Positions 17,521 to 26,904 of a stretch of DNA of 64,000 nucleotides are shown one piece after another (the first letter of the stretch is position 1; every line of letters begins with the position of its first letter). Below the pieces are notes generated by a model. It saw only the letters and a list, made by a program, of their open reading frames with translations, was not told where the DNA came from and did no database searches. A program made the translations under genes and the position numbers. The DNA comes from Moritella sp. JT01 (GTDB lineage Bacteria > Pseudomonadota > Gammaproteobacteria > Enterobacterales > Moritellaceae): assembly GCF_001574435.1 (NCBI RefSeq), contig NZ_LOCN01000001.1, forward strand, positions 391,801-455,800. Direction: 5' to 3'.

Positions 17521-18477
17521 ATGACAGTATTGAGATGGACACTGAAAATAGTCGTGTGGGGCTTATTGATTGCAGGCATTGTTGCTGTCATCGGTCATTT
17601 TTATTGGTCAAAACCGCTGCAAAACTATCCTGTACTTGAGATACAGATACAAACATCACTACAAAATAGTGTGAAGGAAAGTTCTTCGCTGGCTCAATTT
17701 AGCGGCCAAATTTGGACGGCGAACGATAGTGGTGACGGTGCTAATTTATATCAAATAGATGAGAAAACAGGGCAGGTTATTAAACAGGTGCATGTCAATG
17801 ACGTCATCAGCTATGACTGGGAATCGTTAGCGCAAGATGCCGGTAATCTATTCGTTATGGATTGCGGTAACAACCAGGGAACCCGTGACAGTCGCACCAT
17901 TATTAACATAGATACTGACGTGCTAATGAAAGCACAGGACGGTTCAAGTATTGCTGCGATTAACACCACTCGTTTTTCAATGGCGGATAAACCAGACGAA
18001 GCGTTAACTATGTATATGCATGATTATGATTGTGAGGCGTCGGCTGTGGTTGATGAAGAATTGTGGGTTTTAAGCAAAAATTGGACGAACTTTCAAAGTC
18101 GCTTGTATCGTCTAGATTTAATTGAGATTACTCGCGGTACTGCAAGTGATAAGGTAATCCCAGTGATTCCAGACCAAACACTGAATGTGGACGGGTTGAT
18201 AACAGCGGCAGATTATAATGCTGCCACAGGTCAGCTGGTTTTACTTGGTTATGATGACAATATTATTTACAAACATCCCTTCATTTGGATTATCCCTGTT
18301 GAAAATAAAGACTTGAATTGGGATGTGGCAAAGCGCTTTAATCTTGCGCCTTACGGACAATGGGAAAGTATTCTTTGGCAGGGCGAACAACAGCTATTAC
18401 TGACGGCTGAAGCCAGTTGGTGGAGTGCTGGACGTGTTGGTATTGTGGCATTAAGTTCGTTAACAGTATTAGATTAA
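17521..18477 (+). CDS. Membrane-anchored beta-propeller-like protein of unknown function
   Basis: A 318-residue protein with one N-terminal membrane segment (about residues 8-28) and a large, presumably periplasmic, domain. The motifs IWTANDSGDGANLYQID and YDWESLAQDAGNLFVMDCGNN resemble propeller repeats of the DWEdIA...DiGNN type seen near phytase-like/esterase-like families. No catalytic residues can be named. It has its own upstream region and is not clearly in an operon. Confidence 0.6.
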   Translation: MTVLRWTLKIVVWGLLIAGIVAVIGHFYWSKPLQNYPVLEIQIQTSLQNSVKESSSLAQFSGQIWTANDSGDGANLYQIDEKTGQVIKQVHVNDVISYDWESLAQDAGNLFVMDCGNNQGTRDSRTIINIDTDVLMKAQDGSSIAAINTTRFSMADKPDEALTMYMHDYDCEASAVVDEELWVLSKNWTNFQSRLYRLDLIEITRGTASDKVIPVIPDQTLNVDGLITAADYNAATGQLVLLGYDDNIIYKHPFIWIIPVENKDLNWDVAKRFNLAPYGQWESILWQGEQQLLLTAEASWWSAGRVGIVALSSLTVLD

Positions 18478-18614
18478 TATCGCGTAAAGGAGTATTCTAC
18501 TAGCGAAAATTACCGATTTGAGTACGATATATTAGCGGACATACCACTACCATAGAGGTATAATTCTGCACGTCAACAGCGTATTCAGTGATTTAATGAT
18601 TAGCTAGGCGCAGT

Positions 18615-19229
18615 ATGCAAGACGATTTACAAAATAACTTACAAGATTGTTTACCAGACGATTTACATAATAAGCATCAGTATCAAGATTTGATTCGTAT
18701 TTTTAACCACACATTTTCAAGTGAATTTAATACTCAATTAGTCAAAGGCGATGATGAACCAATATACATGCCGATGAATACTGATTTTGAACAATATGTT
18801 AGTTGTAATCATCACCGTATTATTTTTGCCCATGGTTTTTTTTCCAGTGGCATGCACGAAATTTCGCATTGGTTAGTGGCGGGATTAACGCGTCATCAAT
18901 TGGTGGATTTTGGTTACTGGTATATTGCTGATGGTCGTAATGCGCAGCAGCAAGCTGAATTTGAAAAAGTAGAAATTTCGCCTCAGGCGATTGAATGGAT
19001 TATTTGTGTTGCCGCAGGTACTAAGTATCGTGTCAGTGCAGATAACTTATCTGATATTATTATTGACCGATTGGCTTTTCAGCACAAGATCCACAAGCAA
19101 GTACAAATCTATTTAGAAAAAGGCTTATCAACGCGCACGCAAGCTTTGGTAAGTGCACTAAAAGCGTTTTACAAGACCAAACCGCTGACATTAGCAGATT
19201 TTGATTATCGAGGTATGTATGAATGTTAA
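18615..19229 (+). CDS. epmC: Elongation factor P hydroxylase
   Basis: A 204-residue EpmC (YfcM) protein. The family motif IFAHGFFSSGMHEISHWLVAG includes HEISH, the likely metal-binding residues, and it ends in a DFDYRGMYEC-type tail. EpmC hydroxylates the lysyl-lysine of EF-P after EpmA and EpmB have acted, which tunes translation of polyproline stretches. The N-terminus (DDLQNNLQDCLPDDL) is a poorly conserved repeat-like extension. The ribosome site is weak. It overlaps the next gene by 11 bases. Confidence 0.9.
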   Translation: MQDDLQNNLQDCLPDDLHNKHQYQDLIRIFNHTFSSEFNTQLVKGDDEPIYMPMNTDFEQYVSCNHHRIIFAHGFFSSGMHEISHWLVAGLTRHQLVDFGYWYIADGRNAQQQAEFEKVEISPQAIEWIICVAAGTKYRVSADNLSDIIIDRLAFQHKIHKQVQIYLEKGLSTRTQALVSALKAFYKTKPLTLADFDYRGMYEC

Positions 19230-20352
19230 GCCATTTAAACTGGGTATTATTGTTAATCCAGTTGCCGGAGTTGGTGGCAGCGTTGCATTAAAAGGCAGTG
19301 ATAATGTTGCCCAGCAAGCGCTTAGTTTAGGTGCTATTCCGCAAGCGAACAATCGTATGTTACAAGCATTGGGCCAGTTTTCTGATCTTGCTCAGCGTTT
19401 TACCGTTGTGACTGCGGGTGGCGAAATGGGCGAGCGCTGCAGTTTAGAACTAGGGTTTAATGTTGAAGTTGCTTATAGACCTAAAAATGATGTTACAACC
19501 GAGCAAGATACCTATGCGGCAGTTGATGCATTATTAACGCAAGATATTGATTTATTATTGTTTGCTGGTGGAGATGGTACCGCGCGTAATATTTGCGCCA
19601 GTATTAACGATACCGTCCCTGTATTAGGCGTGCCAGCGGGCTGTAAAATCCATTCTGGTGTTTATGGTGTGACCCCGAAAGCTGCCGGTTGCGTTGTACG
19701 TCGACTGATCTTAGGCGAACTTGTTACCTTGGCTGACGCTGATGTTATGGATATTGACGAAGTCGCATTTCGTCAAGGTACAGTAAAAGCGAAACGTTAT
19801 GGCGAGATGATGGTGCCGTCTGATTTACGTTATGTACAAAGCGTGAAAATGGGGGGGATTGAGTCTGATGAATTAGTGCTAACAGACATAGCTGCCGATG
19901 TGATGGCCGATATGGAAGATGAATATTATATTATGGGTTCCGGATCAACGGTGGCATTCACCATGGCTGAACTGGGACTGGATAATACATTATTAGGTGT
20001 TGATGTTGTGCATCAGCATGAATTGATCGCTTCGGACCAAACGGCTGCGCAGTTATTAGCGTTGACGGAAGACAAATCCTGTAAATTAGTGATCACCTTA
20101 ATTGGTGGGCAGGGCCATATTTTTGGACGTGGTAATCAACAATTGTCGCCGCAGTTGATTAAAAAAATCGGCAAAGAAAATATTATTGTGCTGGCAACCA
20201 AAACAAAGTTGTCGGCATTAGCAGGACGTCCCTTAATTGTAGACACAGGGGATGTTGAATTAGACCAAGCATTATCAGGTTTTATTCGTGTAACCACAGG
20301 TTATCGTGATTACATCATGTATCGTGTCGCCAACCCAGAGTATGAGGAATAA
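19219..20352 (+). CDS. ATP-NAD kinase family protein
   Basis: About 377 residues from ATG 19219, which follows a GAGG site inside the end of epmC. The GGDGTARNI motif marks the NAD/diacylglycerol-kinase fold, and NPVAGVGG is the usual start. The family is a second, longer type of ATP-NAD kinase-like protein often found beside epmC/yfcL genes or in acetoin operons. Substrate specificity is unproven. The TTG at 19201 would add six residues but has no ribosome site. Confidence 0.82.
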   Translation: MNVKPFKLGIIVNPVAGVGGSVALKGSDNVAQQALSLGAIPQANNRMLQALGQFSDLAQRFTVVTAGGEMGERCSLELGFNVEVAYRPKNDVTTEQDTYAAVDALLTQDIDLLLFAGGDGTARNICASINDTVPVLGVPAGCKIHSGVYGVTPKAAGCVVRRLILGELVTLADADVMDIDEVAFRQGTVKAKRYGEMMVPSDLRYVQSVKMGGIESDELVLTDIAADVMADMEDEYYIMGSGSTVAFTMAELGLDNTLLGVDVVHQHELIASDQTAAQLLALTEDKSCKLVITLIGGQGHIFGRGNQQLSPQLIKKIGKENIIVLATKTKLSALAGRPLIVDTGDVELDQALSGFIRVTTGYRDYIMYRVANPEYEE

Positions 20353-20355
20353 TCA

Positions 20356-20625
20356 TTGTCTAAAGCTACTTATCAAAGCAAGCTAATGGAAAAGCTTGAT
20401 GGATTTGTAGAACAAGGAACGTCGGATCAACTATTTGCGGCTGAATATTTACACGGCCACGTTATTTTCGCAACAGCGAAGTGCGAAAATATAGGTAAAA
20501 TATATCCCCACGATATTAAATTTCAGGTCGTGCACAGTTTGCGAGATGCGCTTGTTGCTAATGAGTTAACCCCTCATAAACAAGAGCTAGTACTTAGCAT
20601 GTGGGATGCGATCAATAAACATTGA
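20356..20625 (+). CDS. yfcL: YfcL family protein
   Basis: An 89-residue helical protein of the YfcL family, unknown in function and conserved near epmC in gammaproteobacteria. The start is TTG 20356, three bases after the previous stop and eight bases after GAGGAAT, so the three genes are translationally linked. The hairpin at 20697 ends the operon. Confidence 0.8.
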   Translation: MSKATYQSKLMEKLDGFVEQGTSDQLFAAEYLHGHVIFATAKCENIGKIYPHDIKFQVVHSLRDALVANELTPHKQELVLSMWDAINKH

Positions 20626-21220
20626 TATTCGATAAAATGATTATTAATAACCAAGCTTGTTAATTATTCACTATAAATTAATGTTGTTTGCCAGTTAAAA
20701 CCAGCGATTATATTGCTGGTTTTTTTTCGTCTATTATTTACCGTAATTAAGATTACATCTTTTAATAAAGTGCCAACTTGATATCCACATAAATTTAATT
20801 TATTTGCTCTGCTTAACGTCCAAGCCATACCTTAGTATGATCTAGGTCTAATAAATATAAATATGTTTATAAAAATAAAGCTTAATTTAAATATTAGTTT
20901 TTCACAACAATGTTATTTATTAACAATGAGTTATTTAAAACCATAAAATTAATGATACGAAATCCTTAATGGCAGTGAATTTATCTAACTTGGTGTCTTA
21001 TGCTGCCATTTTTGTTTATTGTGATTACTAGTGCTAACTTTAAACTTTAAACTTCCCATTTAATTCTGGTATATCTGTTAATTTGATGAATAACACTACT
21101 AGATGCAATCTGGTTGTACCTGTTATTTTTTTGCGTTATAACTTTCCTGCACTCAAATCGAGACAGGTTGTCACTATCGGGTGCGTTATTTTGCGATAAC
21201 TCAAAAATAAAGGATTAGAT
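20626..21220. other. Long AT-rich intergenic region before the lipase gene
   Basis: Apart from the terminator near 20697 it holds no gene. A pair of distant arms (AATGGCAG at about 20968 and CTGCCATT at about 21002) could fold as a long-loop hairpin. The lipase promoter must lie towards its right end. Confidence 0.5.
20697..20728 (+). terminator. Intrinsic terminator of the epmC-yfcL operon
   Basis: Stem AAAACCAGC / GCTGGTTTT (20697-20705, 20715-20723) followed by a run of T. It lies about 70 bases after yfcL. Confidence 0.9.
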
Positions 21221-22210
21221 ATGTTAAAAAAAACTCGGACTTTACTCCCTATCTTAATTGGAGCCTTGTGTTTCATCGTCGCACCTGTTCAAGCTGATAC
21301 CTCGGGTAAAACCAAATATCCGGTGGTATTAGTACATGGACTGGCGGGATTTGATAGTGTGTTAGCAGATTATTTTTATGGTGTTAAGGGGGCATTAGCA
21401 GATGTTGGCGCGACTGAAGTATATACACCACAAGTCAGTGGTTATGATACAAGCGAAGTACGTGGCGAACAGTTACTCAGTTATTTAGAAGAACTCAGTG
21501 CTATTACTGGCGCGGAAAAATTTAACTTAATTGGTCATTCTCAAGGTGGGATTGATTCACGCTATGTTGCCTCTGTGCGACCAAACCTTGTGGCTTCGGT
21601 TACTTCTGTGGGCTCTCCACATCTTGGTACAGGTACCGCCGATTTAATTAAGGACTCGCCATTAGAAGGTCCTGCGATGGCAATCGGTAATGCCATTGCG
21701 AGTTTATTAGCTGTTGTAACAGGTAATAATGAGCAGCAAGCAAATGTGATGGGCTCACTCGAAGCTTTGAACTCTAAAGATGCGGCTATTTTTAATGCCA
21801 AATACCCTGAGGGTTTAAGACAAGGCGAGTGTAAAGCGACGCCAAGTTATAACGCTGGTTCGTGGTGGTGGCCAAACTGGATTTATGATTACTCAGTCAA
21901 TGACGGCGATCATAACGTGAATGGTGTTTCTTATTATTCATGGAGTGGGACATACAATCCACTATTCAACTCAAATGTAATTGACCTTGCTGATGGTTTA
22001 CTTGCTGTTACCTATTTAACGATTGATGAAGCCAATGATGGGCTTGTAGGTCGTTGTTCGTCACACCTAGGTAAAGTGATTCGTGATGATTATACCATGA
22101 ACCATGCAGATGAAATTAATGGTATGTTTGGTCTACGTGGTTTAGGTAGTACAAGTCCATTACCGTTATATGCTGCACATGCTAAGCGTTTAACGAGCGC
22201 AGGCCTGTAA
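21221..22210 (+). CDS. Secreted triacylglycerol lipase, foldase-dependent (family I)
   Basis: A 329-residue protein with a signal peptide cleaved near Ala25. The mature enzyme has the oxyanion-hole motif VLVHGLAGFD, nucleophile Ser107 in GHSQGG, a DEANDGLVGRCSS segment with the catalytic Asp and second Cys, and a NHADEINGMFG segment with the catalytic His. The cysteine pair (GECKAT and GRCSS) should form the family disulfide. It hydrolyses long-chain acylglycerols after type II secretion. Folding needs the dedicated chaperone encoded next. AAAGGA precedes ATG 21221. Confidence 0.92.
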   Translation: MLKKTRTLLPILIGALCFIVAPVQADTSGKTKYPVVLVHGLAGFDSVLADYFYGVKGALADVGATEVYTPQVSGYDTSEVRGEQLLSYLEELSAITGAEKFNLIGHSQGGIDSRYVASVRPNLVASVTSVGSPHLGTGTADLIKDSPLEGPAMAIGNAIASLLAVVTGNNEQQANVMGSLEALNSKDAAIFNAKYPEGLRQGECKATPSYNAGSWWWPNWIYDYSVNDGDHNVNGVSYYSWSGTYNPLFNSNVIDLADGLLAVTYLTIDEANDGLVGRCSSHLGKVIRDDYTMNHADEINGMFGLRGLGSTSPLPLYAAHAKRLTSAGL

Positions 22211-22232
22211 CCAACTTATTTTTAATAAAGCA

Positions 22233-22263
22233 CTAAGCACTGTAAATATATTGCAGTGCTTAG
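22233..22263. repeat. Perfect 10-bp hairpin between lipase and foldase genes
   Basis: Arms CTAAGCACTG and CAGTGCTTAG (22233-22242, 22254-22263) with an 11-base AT-rich loop. There is no T-run, so it is more likely an mRNA-stabilising or attenuating hairpin that keeps foldase expression below that of the lipase (inference). Confidence 0.6.
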
Positions 22264-22281
22264 CTACGTAGGACGCTTGCT

Positions 22282-23403
22282 ATGTCATTAAAACCAAACG
22301 CACTTCTTGTTGTCACTGTATTATTCTGTGGTATCGCCATTGTTGGTGGTACATTATTTCTATCGGAAGGTGATGCTAACTCGATTGCCATAGAGCCAGC
22401 CCCAACGTTAGAGCCGCATCAAGATATTTATCCATTATCAACGGAGAAAATTAACGCGCTAGTTAATGTGACAAGAGAGAGTTCGGCTCAGGAACGGGAT
22501 TCTCAACCAGTACAAGTAATACCTTTGTTACTACCAAGCTCATTATTAGGTTCAACGCTACCATTAACACTTGATGTTAATGAGAGTGGGGAACTGATCA
22601 TTAATAAAAAAATTCAGCATTTATTCGATTTTTACCTCTCGGCTATGGGTGAGGAAAGTTTAGATATCATCGTTACACGCATTAAACATAGTCTTACATC
22701 ACAACTCGTTGATCCTGCTCTGACACAAAGTGTGGACATATTAACGGGTTATTTGCAGTACCTTAATGAAGTTTCGGCAATTAAGCAGCAGTTTGAACAG
22801 GATATTGATCCAGAGAACATAGGGGAGTATGCATTAGAGAATGTTATTCAAGTCCGAGAAATGGTACTTGATGCCAGGGCGAGTTATCTTGATAGTAATG
22901 TGATCGATGCTTTTTTTGGTCAAGCTGATGAGTACGAAGATTACATGTTAAGTCTGGCTATGATTAATAAAAATAATGAATTAGATACTGCCGAAAAGCA
23001 ATCGGCAAAAGCAGAACTCGATGCCGCAGCACCTGCGTGGTTATTGGCGCAGCAGCGTAATGCAAATCAGCTAAATACATACCGAGATCAATATAAGACG
23101 CTGCAAGAACAAGGGGCGAGTCAGACTGAATTACAAGACTTCACTCAACAGTCATTTTCACCAGAAGTGGCTGACCGATTAGCGACACTTGATGAAAAGC
23201 GTCAGCAGTGGCAAGTCAAGCTAGACGAATACAGAGAGCAACTTGCTGTTATTACAGCTCGCGCTACTTACAATAATAACGACAATGATAGCGATAGTGA
23301 GCAACAACAGCTGGAAATTACACAGTTGCGGAAGGTTTACTTTACCCCCCAGGAAATTAAACGCGTTAGTGCATTAGATGGAATCACGACCACTGCGTTG
23401 TAA
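22282..23403 (+). CDS. Lipase-specific foldase (lipase chaperone)
   Basis: A 373-residue steric chaperone with an N-terminal membrane anchor (about residues 8-26), a variable linker and a long helical domain. The motif HLFDFYLSAMGEE corresponds to the RxxFDxxxSxxGE signature of foldases, with a changed first position. It is anchored in the inner membrane and folds the lipase in the periplasm. It lies 71 bases after the lipase gene. Its last 30 bases overlap the 3' end of glgX on the other strand. Confidence 0.9.
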   Translation: MSLKPNALLVVTVLFCGIAIVGGTLFLSEGDANSIAIEPAPTLEPHQDIYPLSTEKINALVNVTRESSAQERDSQPVQVIPLLLPSSLLGSTLPLTLDVNESGELIINKKIQHLFDFYLSAMGEESLDIIVTRIKHSLTSQLVDPALTQSVDILTGYLQYLNEVSAIKQQFEQDIDPENIGEYALENVIQVREMVLDARASYLDSNVIDAFFGQADEYEDYMLSLAMINKNNELDTAEKQSAKAELDAAAPAWLLAQQRNANQLNTYRDQYKTLQEQGASQTELQDFTQQSFSPEVADRLATLDEKRQQWQVKLDEYREQLAVITARATYNNNDNDSDSEQQQLEITQLRKVYFTPQEIKRVSALDGITTTAL

Positions 23404-25341
23404 TACCACCATAGAACGGCCTGATAATTGATAGTGATCGTTTACATTCAGAGCGGCTAATTGCATCGAACTGGTATCACAAACACGATGCCAAATTGGC
23501 GGTACATTAGGCAGTTTAAAATCGACTGGAATATCGACTTGATTGAATAATAATAATAATTCATCGCCATCAGTGCCTAGGCCTAGATGTAACCCCATGC
23601 AGGTTTGGTGCTCCCAGTCATGTTGTTGCATGGTACTACCATCACTGCAGTACCAATGAATGCGGTGGTCATTACGGCCATCCCCCGTAAACGCATTAAT
23701 GAACGGTAGCATGTATTGCTTACGCACTTTGATCATCTTGCTTAACCAATCTTGGAAATCTTGTTTTACCTCGTCCATTTCCCAGTTTAGCCAGCTGATC
23801 TCATTATCTTGGCAGTAGGCATTATTGTTCCCGCCTTGTGTATGAGAAACGGTATCGGCGGCTAATATATGTGGAATACCAAAACTAAACATTAACGTGG
23901 TGATCAGATTACGCTTTTGTTTTTCACGAAAAGCGATGATAGCTAAATCATTTGTTTTACCTTCAATACCGCAGTTGTATGAGCGATTGTCACCATGACC
24001 ATCGCGGTTGTTTTCACCGTTGGCGTTATTATGCTTATCGTTATAAGACACTAAATCTTGTAGAGTAAATCCATCATGATAAGCGATATAATTTACCGGG
24101 AGTTTGTGTGGCCAACGTCCACCACTAAAGAAGTGGCGAGAGCCCATGATCCGCGTCGCGAAATCTTTTAGATAACCGTTATCACCTCGCCAAAAACTAC
24201 GCACTGTGTCACGGAATTTATCATTGCATTCATTCCAACCATCTGGGAAATACCCTAGCTGATAACCGTCAGGACCAATGTCCCACGGCTCGGCGATAAG
24301 CTTTGTAGGCTGTAAAATAGGATCTTGCGCAACAGCGTGGAAAAATGGTGCTTGTTGATTGAAACGGTCGCCATCACGGCCAAGTGTCGCGGCTAAATCA
24401 AAACGGAAGCCATCAATATGATATTCAGTTACCCAATAACGTAGGCTATCCATGACTAAATTAAGGCTAGCTTGGTGGGTCAGATCCAAGCTATTACCAC
24501 AACCAGTGTAGTTTCTCAGGCCGTTTTCATCACGTAAATAATAACGGTGATCCAAGGCTTTAAGATTGAATATCGGCCCATCTTGGCCACCTTCTGCGGT
24601 GTGGTTGAATACCACGTCCAAGATCACCTCGATGCCGTGTTTATGTAATTCTCTGATCGCTGTTTTTAATTCGATTACTGCATCTTTGCTAGCAAAGCGA
24701 GGATCTGGCGCCATAAAGGCGAGGGTGCTATAGCCCCAATAATTTACACCTTGCTGGTTTAATAAGTGCGGCTCGTGCATGCAAACTGCAACAGGTAAGA
24801 GTTGTACGCTAGTGATGCCTTGTTGTTTTAATAATGTGATATTGGCCGGATCGGCGAGCGCTTGGTAAGTACCTGGCTGCGCTGAGGTGATGGCAGGGTT
24901 GAGTTGAGTAAACCCTTTGGTATGTGTTTCTAGCAATAAGGTTTCTGCCAGGGGGACATCTGGCTGGGGTACACCTTGCCAATCAAATGCGTTATCGATG
25001 ACAACCGCTTTGGTTAGATGCCAACTTTTTTCAGCATCATAAGGAGGTTGATAATAAGGCGCTTCGCTGACGGCTCTTGCATAAGGGTCGAGTAATAGCC
25101 AGTCTTGCCCGTCAATATTGGCGGAGAATCCATACTCTTGTCCCGCGGTGACATCTGGGATAAATATATGGTGAATGCCCGCATATTTTTCTTCGATAGT
25201 GAAACTACGTTGTGTTTTGTCATTAAACAATATCAATTGCAAATTGCGGCAGTCTGGTGCGTATATCGCGAAGTTACAGCCTTGCTTTGTTAAAGTGTTG
25301 GCTGGTTGTAAGTGCGCTCCAAGGGGATAAGGTTTTGACAT
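23374..25341 (-). CDS. glgX: Glycogen debranching enzyme, isoamylase-type
   Basis: A 655-residue GH13 enzyme with an N-terminal carbohydrate-binding module (LGAHLQPANTLTKQGCNFAIYAP) and a TIM barrel. The catalytic residues are visible: Asp in DGFRFDLAATLGRD, Glu in LIAEPWDIG, and His-Asp in YHDGFTLQDLVSYNDKHN. It removes short alpha-1,6 branches after phosphorylase action and thus feeds MalP/MalQ. The start lies only about ten bases from a CRP-like site. The 3' end overlaps the foldase gene by 30 bases in convergent orientation. Confidence 0.93.
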   Translation of the reverse strand: MSKPYPLGAHLQPANTLTKQGCNFAIYAPDCRNLQLILFNDKTQRSFTIEEKYAGIHHIFIPDVTAGQEYGFSANIDGQDWLLLDPYARAVSEAPYYQPPYDAEKSWHLTKAVVIDNAFDWQGVPQPDVPLAETLLLETHTKGFTQLNPAITSAQPGTYQALADPANITLLKQQGITSVQLLPVAVCMHEPHLLNQQGVNYWGYSTLAFMAPDPRFASKDAVIELKTAIRELHKHGIEVILDVVFNHTAEGGQDGPIFNLKALDHRYYLRDENGLRNYTGCGNSLDLTHQASLNLVMDSLRYWVTEYHIDGFRFDLAATLGRDGDRFNQQAPFFHAVAQDPILQPTKLIAEPWDIGPDGYQLGYFPDGWNECNDKFRDTVRSFWRGDNGYLKDFATRIMGSRHFFSGGRWPHKLPVNYIAYHDGFTLQDLVSYNDKHNNANGENNRDGHGDNRSYNCGIEGKTNDLAIIAFREKQKRNLITTLMFSFGIPHILAADTVSHTQGGNNNAYCQDNEISWLNWEMDEVKQDFQDWLSKMIKVRKQYMLPFINAFTGDGRNDHRIHWYCSDGSTMQQHDWEHQTCMGLHLGLGTDGDELLLLFNQVDIPVDFKLPNVPPIWHRVCDTSSMQLAALNVNDHYQLSGRSMVVLQRSGRDSI

Positions 25342-25344
25342 AAA

Positions 25345-25448
25345 TCACTCAGTTTGTTAGCTAGGTCACATTTATAGGTTAGCTTCATCTTATGTAATTC
25401 AGGGTGTTAAAAGGAGCTTTTACACGAATAAACATGATCGAGTTAACA
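25345..25448 (+). repeat. 104-bp element, copy A (beside glgX)
   Basis: Aligns without gaps to 31521-31624: I count 77 of 104 identical positions (about 74%). Conserved blocks include CATTTATA, TTATGTAATTCAG and TAAACATGAT. It contains the CRP-like site next to glgX. In copy B the same element points towards lamB. Confidence 0.75.
25351..25373 (-). promoter_or_regulatory. CRP-like site upstream of glgX
   Basis: The sequence TGTTAGCTAGGTCACA matches the TGTGA-N6-TCACA consensus at nine of ten positions and is followed by TTT. It lies about ten bases before the glgX start codon, so it may regulate glgX from close range or the opposite promoter. Catabolite control of maltodextrin genes by CRP is established in relatives. 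Confidence 0.55.
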
Positions 25449-25490
25449 TTATATTTTAACTTTCCGGTTAAAAAGATGTCAACGACCAAT

Positions 25491-25526
25491 AAAAATGCCT
25501 GTGAGTTAAAACTCACAGGCATTTTT
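25491..25526. terminator. Bidirectional terminator after the EF-hand gene
   Basis: A long stem, AAAAATGCCTGTGAGT paired with ACTCACAGGCATTTTT, and a TAAA loop. The T-run on the reverse-strand exit makes it a strong terminator for the EF-hand transcript. Confidence 0.92.
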
Positions 25527-25555
25527 ATATGTAGGGATGAATTATTTTTGATTTA

Positions 25556-26107
25556 TTAACGCTTGTTATGTTGCGCTGCCATGTCTTCTTTCGTGATGAA
25601 ACCATCGCCGTTAGTGTCTAATTTATCAAAGTATTGATTCATTTCCTCTTTTGAAATTTTACCGTCATTGTTGGTGTCCATTTTCTTGAACATCATGCCT
25701 TTATGATGTCTACCACGTTTTGGTAGTTCATCTTTGGTAATGAAGCCGTCGCCATTTTTATCTAATTTATCAAAGTTCTCGGCTAGACGGCCAGTTGCTT
25801 CTTCACGAGAAATTTTACCGTCGTTATTGGTGTCCATTGCTTTAAACATTTTACCTCTATGATGTCTGCCTTTGTTTGGTAAATCTGCTTTGGTAACGAA
25901 ACCATCGTTGTCAGTATCAAATTTATCAAAGTTGTCAGCTAGGCGTCCTGTAGCTTCATTTTTCGAAACTTTACCATCTTGATTGATGTCCATTTTTTCA
26001 AAAGACATGTGATGACGCTGATTGTTATCGCTATTTGCATAAGCAAACGTTGTGGTTGTCATCGCTGTTAATAAGGCGGCGGTAATAAAGAATGTCTTTT
26101 TCATCAT
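25556..26107 (-). CDS. Secreted EF-hand calcium-binding protein
   Basis: A 183-residue protein with a signal peptide (KKTFFITAALLTAMTTTTFA) and six EF-hand loops in three near-identical pairs: DINQDGKVSKNE, DTDNDGFVTKAD, DTNNDGKISREE, DKNGDGFITKDE, DTNNDGKISKEE and DTNGDGFITKED. All keep the Ca2+-coordinating positions. The repeats are joined by RHHKG-type linkers rich in His and Arg, which may also bind metal. It lies 116 bases downstream of the response regulator and points the same way, so it is probably controlled by that two-component system. Its precise role is unknown. Confidence 0.85.
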   Translation of the reverse strand: MMKKTFFITAALLTAMTTTTFAYANSDNNQRHHMSFEKMDINQDGKVSKNEATGRLADNFDKFDTDNDGFVTKADLPNKGRHHRGKMFKAMDTNNDGKISREEATGRLAENFDKLDKNGDGFITKDELPKRGRHHKGMMFKKMDTNNDGKISKEEMNQYFDKLDTNGDGFITKEDMAAQHNKR

Positions 26108-26223
26108 AATCTCACTTTGTTACTTGTTGTTAATCTGTTGATGGGGTAACTATAAGCAACAAATGCGCAGGAATTATGGAGAAAATATGGAGATTAATTG
26201 TAATTTTAAAAAAGTATGGATAA

Positions 26224-26901
26224 TCACAAGGTAAACTTATAACCAACCCCATAAATTGATTTGATGTATTCACCCTCTGGATTTGCATCTTGTAGCTTTT
26301 TACGTAAATTTTTAATGTGGCTGTCAATGGTACGATCGGTGACTAAGCGATTATCGGCATAAATTTTTTGCATGAGTTGGTCACGGTTAAATACTTGCCC
26401 TGGGTGCAGATTAAAGAAACTCAGTAAGCGAAATTCTGCTGGCGTTAATGTTAACTCTTGTTCATTAAATGCTACTTTCATTTGTTTATCATTAATAACC
26501 AAGCCATTTTGTTGTGGTGTAGCAGCTTCTACAGTACGACGTAATACATTTTTGATACGCGCCACGACTTCACGCGGGCTATATGGTTTACAAATGTAAT
26601 CGTCAGCGCCGAGTTCAAGTCCCAATAATCTGTCTATTTCATCCACACGAGCAGTTGCCATGACGACTGGGACTTGGCTAAAAGTACGTAACTCACGATA
26701 AATATCTAAACCGTCACGATTAGGCAACATCAAATCAAGGATCAGTAAGTCAGGACTTTTTTGCTTTACCCAGTCAATAACCTCGAGGCCGTTATCAATG
26801 ATGTGGGTTTGAAATCCTGCCTGGGCGAGGTATTCACATAATACGATAGCAAGGGAAGGTTCATCTTCAACCACGAGTATTTTTTTTGCTAAATTTATCA
26901 T
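26224..26901 (-). CDS. OmpR-family response regulator
   Basis: A 225-residue regulator with a receiver domain (acidic pocket Glu12-Asp13, phospho-acceptor Asp56 in LILDLMLPNRDG, Lys in CKPYSP) and a C-terminal winged helix (LTPAEFRLLSFF, VTDRTIDSHIKNLRKKL, IKSIYGVGYKF). It is closest in style to BaeR/CpxR-like regulators. The histidine kinase gene precedes it with a three-base gap, so the two are co-translated. It probably activates the EF-hand gene downstream; this is inference. Confidence 0.92.
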   Translation of the reverse strand: MINLAKKILVVEDEPSLAIVLCEYLAQAGFQTHIIDNGLEVIDWVKQKSPDLLILDLMLPNRDGLDIYRELRTFSQVPVVMATARVDEIDRLLGLELGADDYICKPYSPREVVARIKNVLRRTVEAATPQQNGLVINDKQMKVAFNEQELTLTPAEFRLLSFFNLHPGQVFNRDQLMQKIYADNRLVTDRTIDSHIKNLRKKLQDANPEGEYIKSIYGVGYKFTL

Positions 26902-26904
26902 GGG

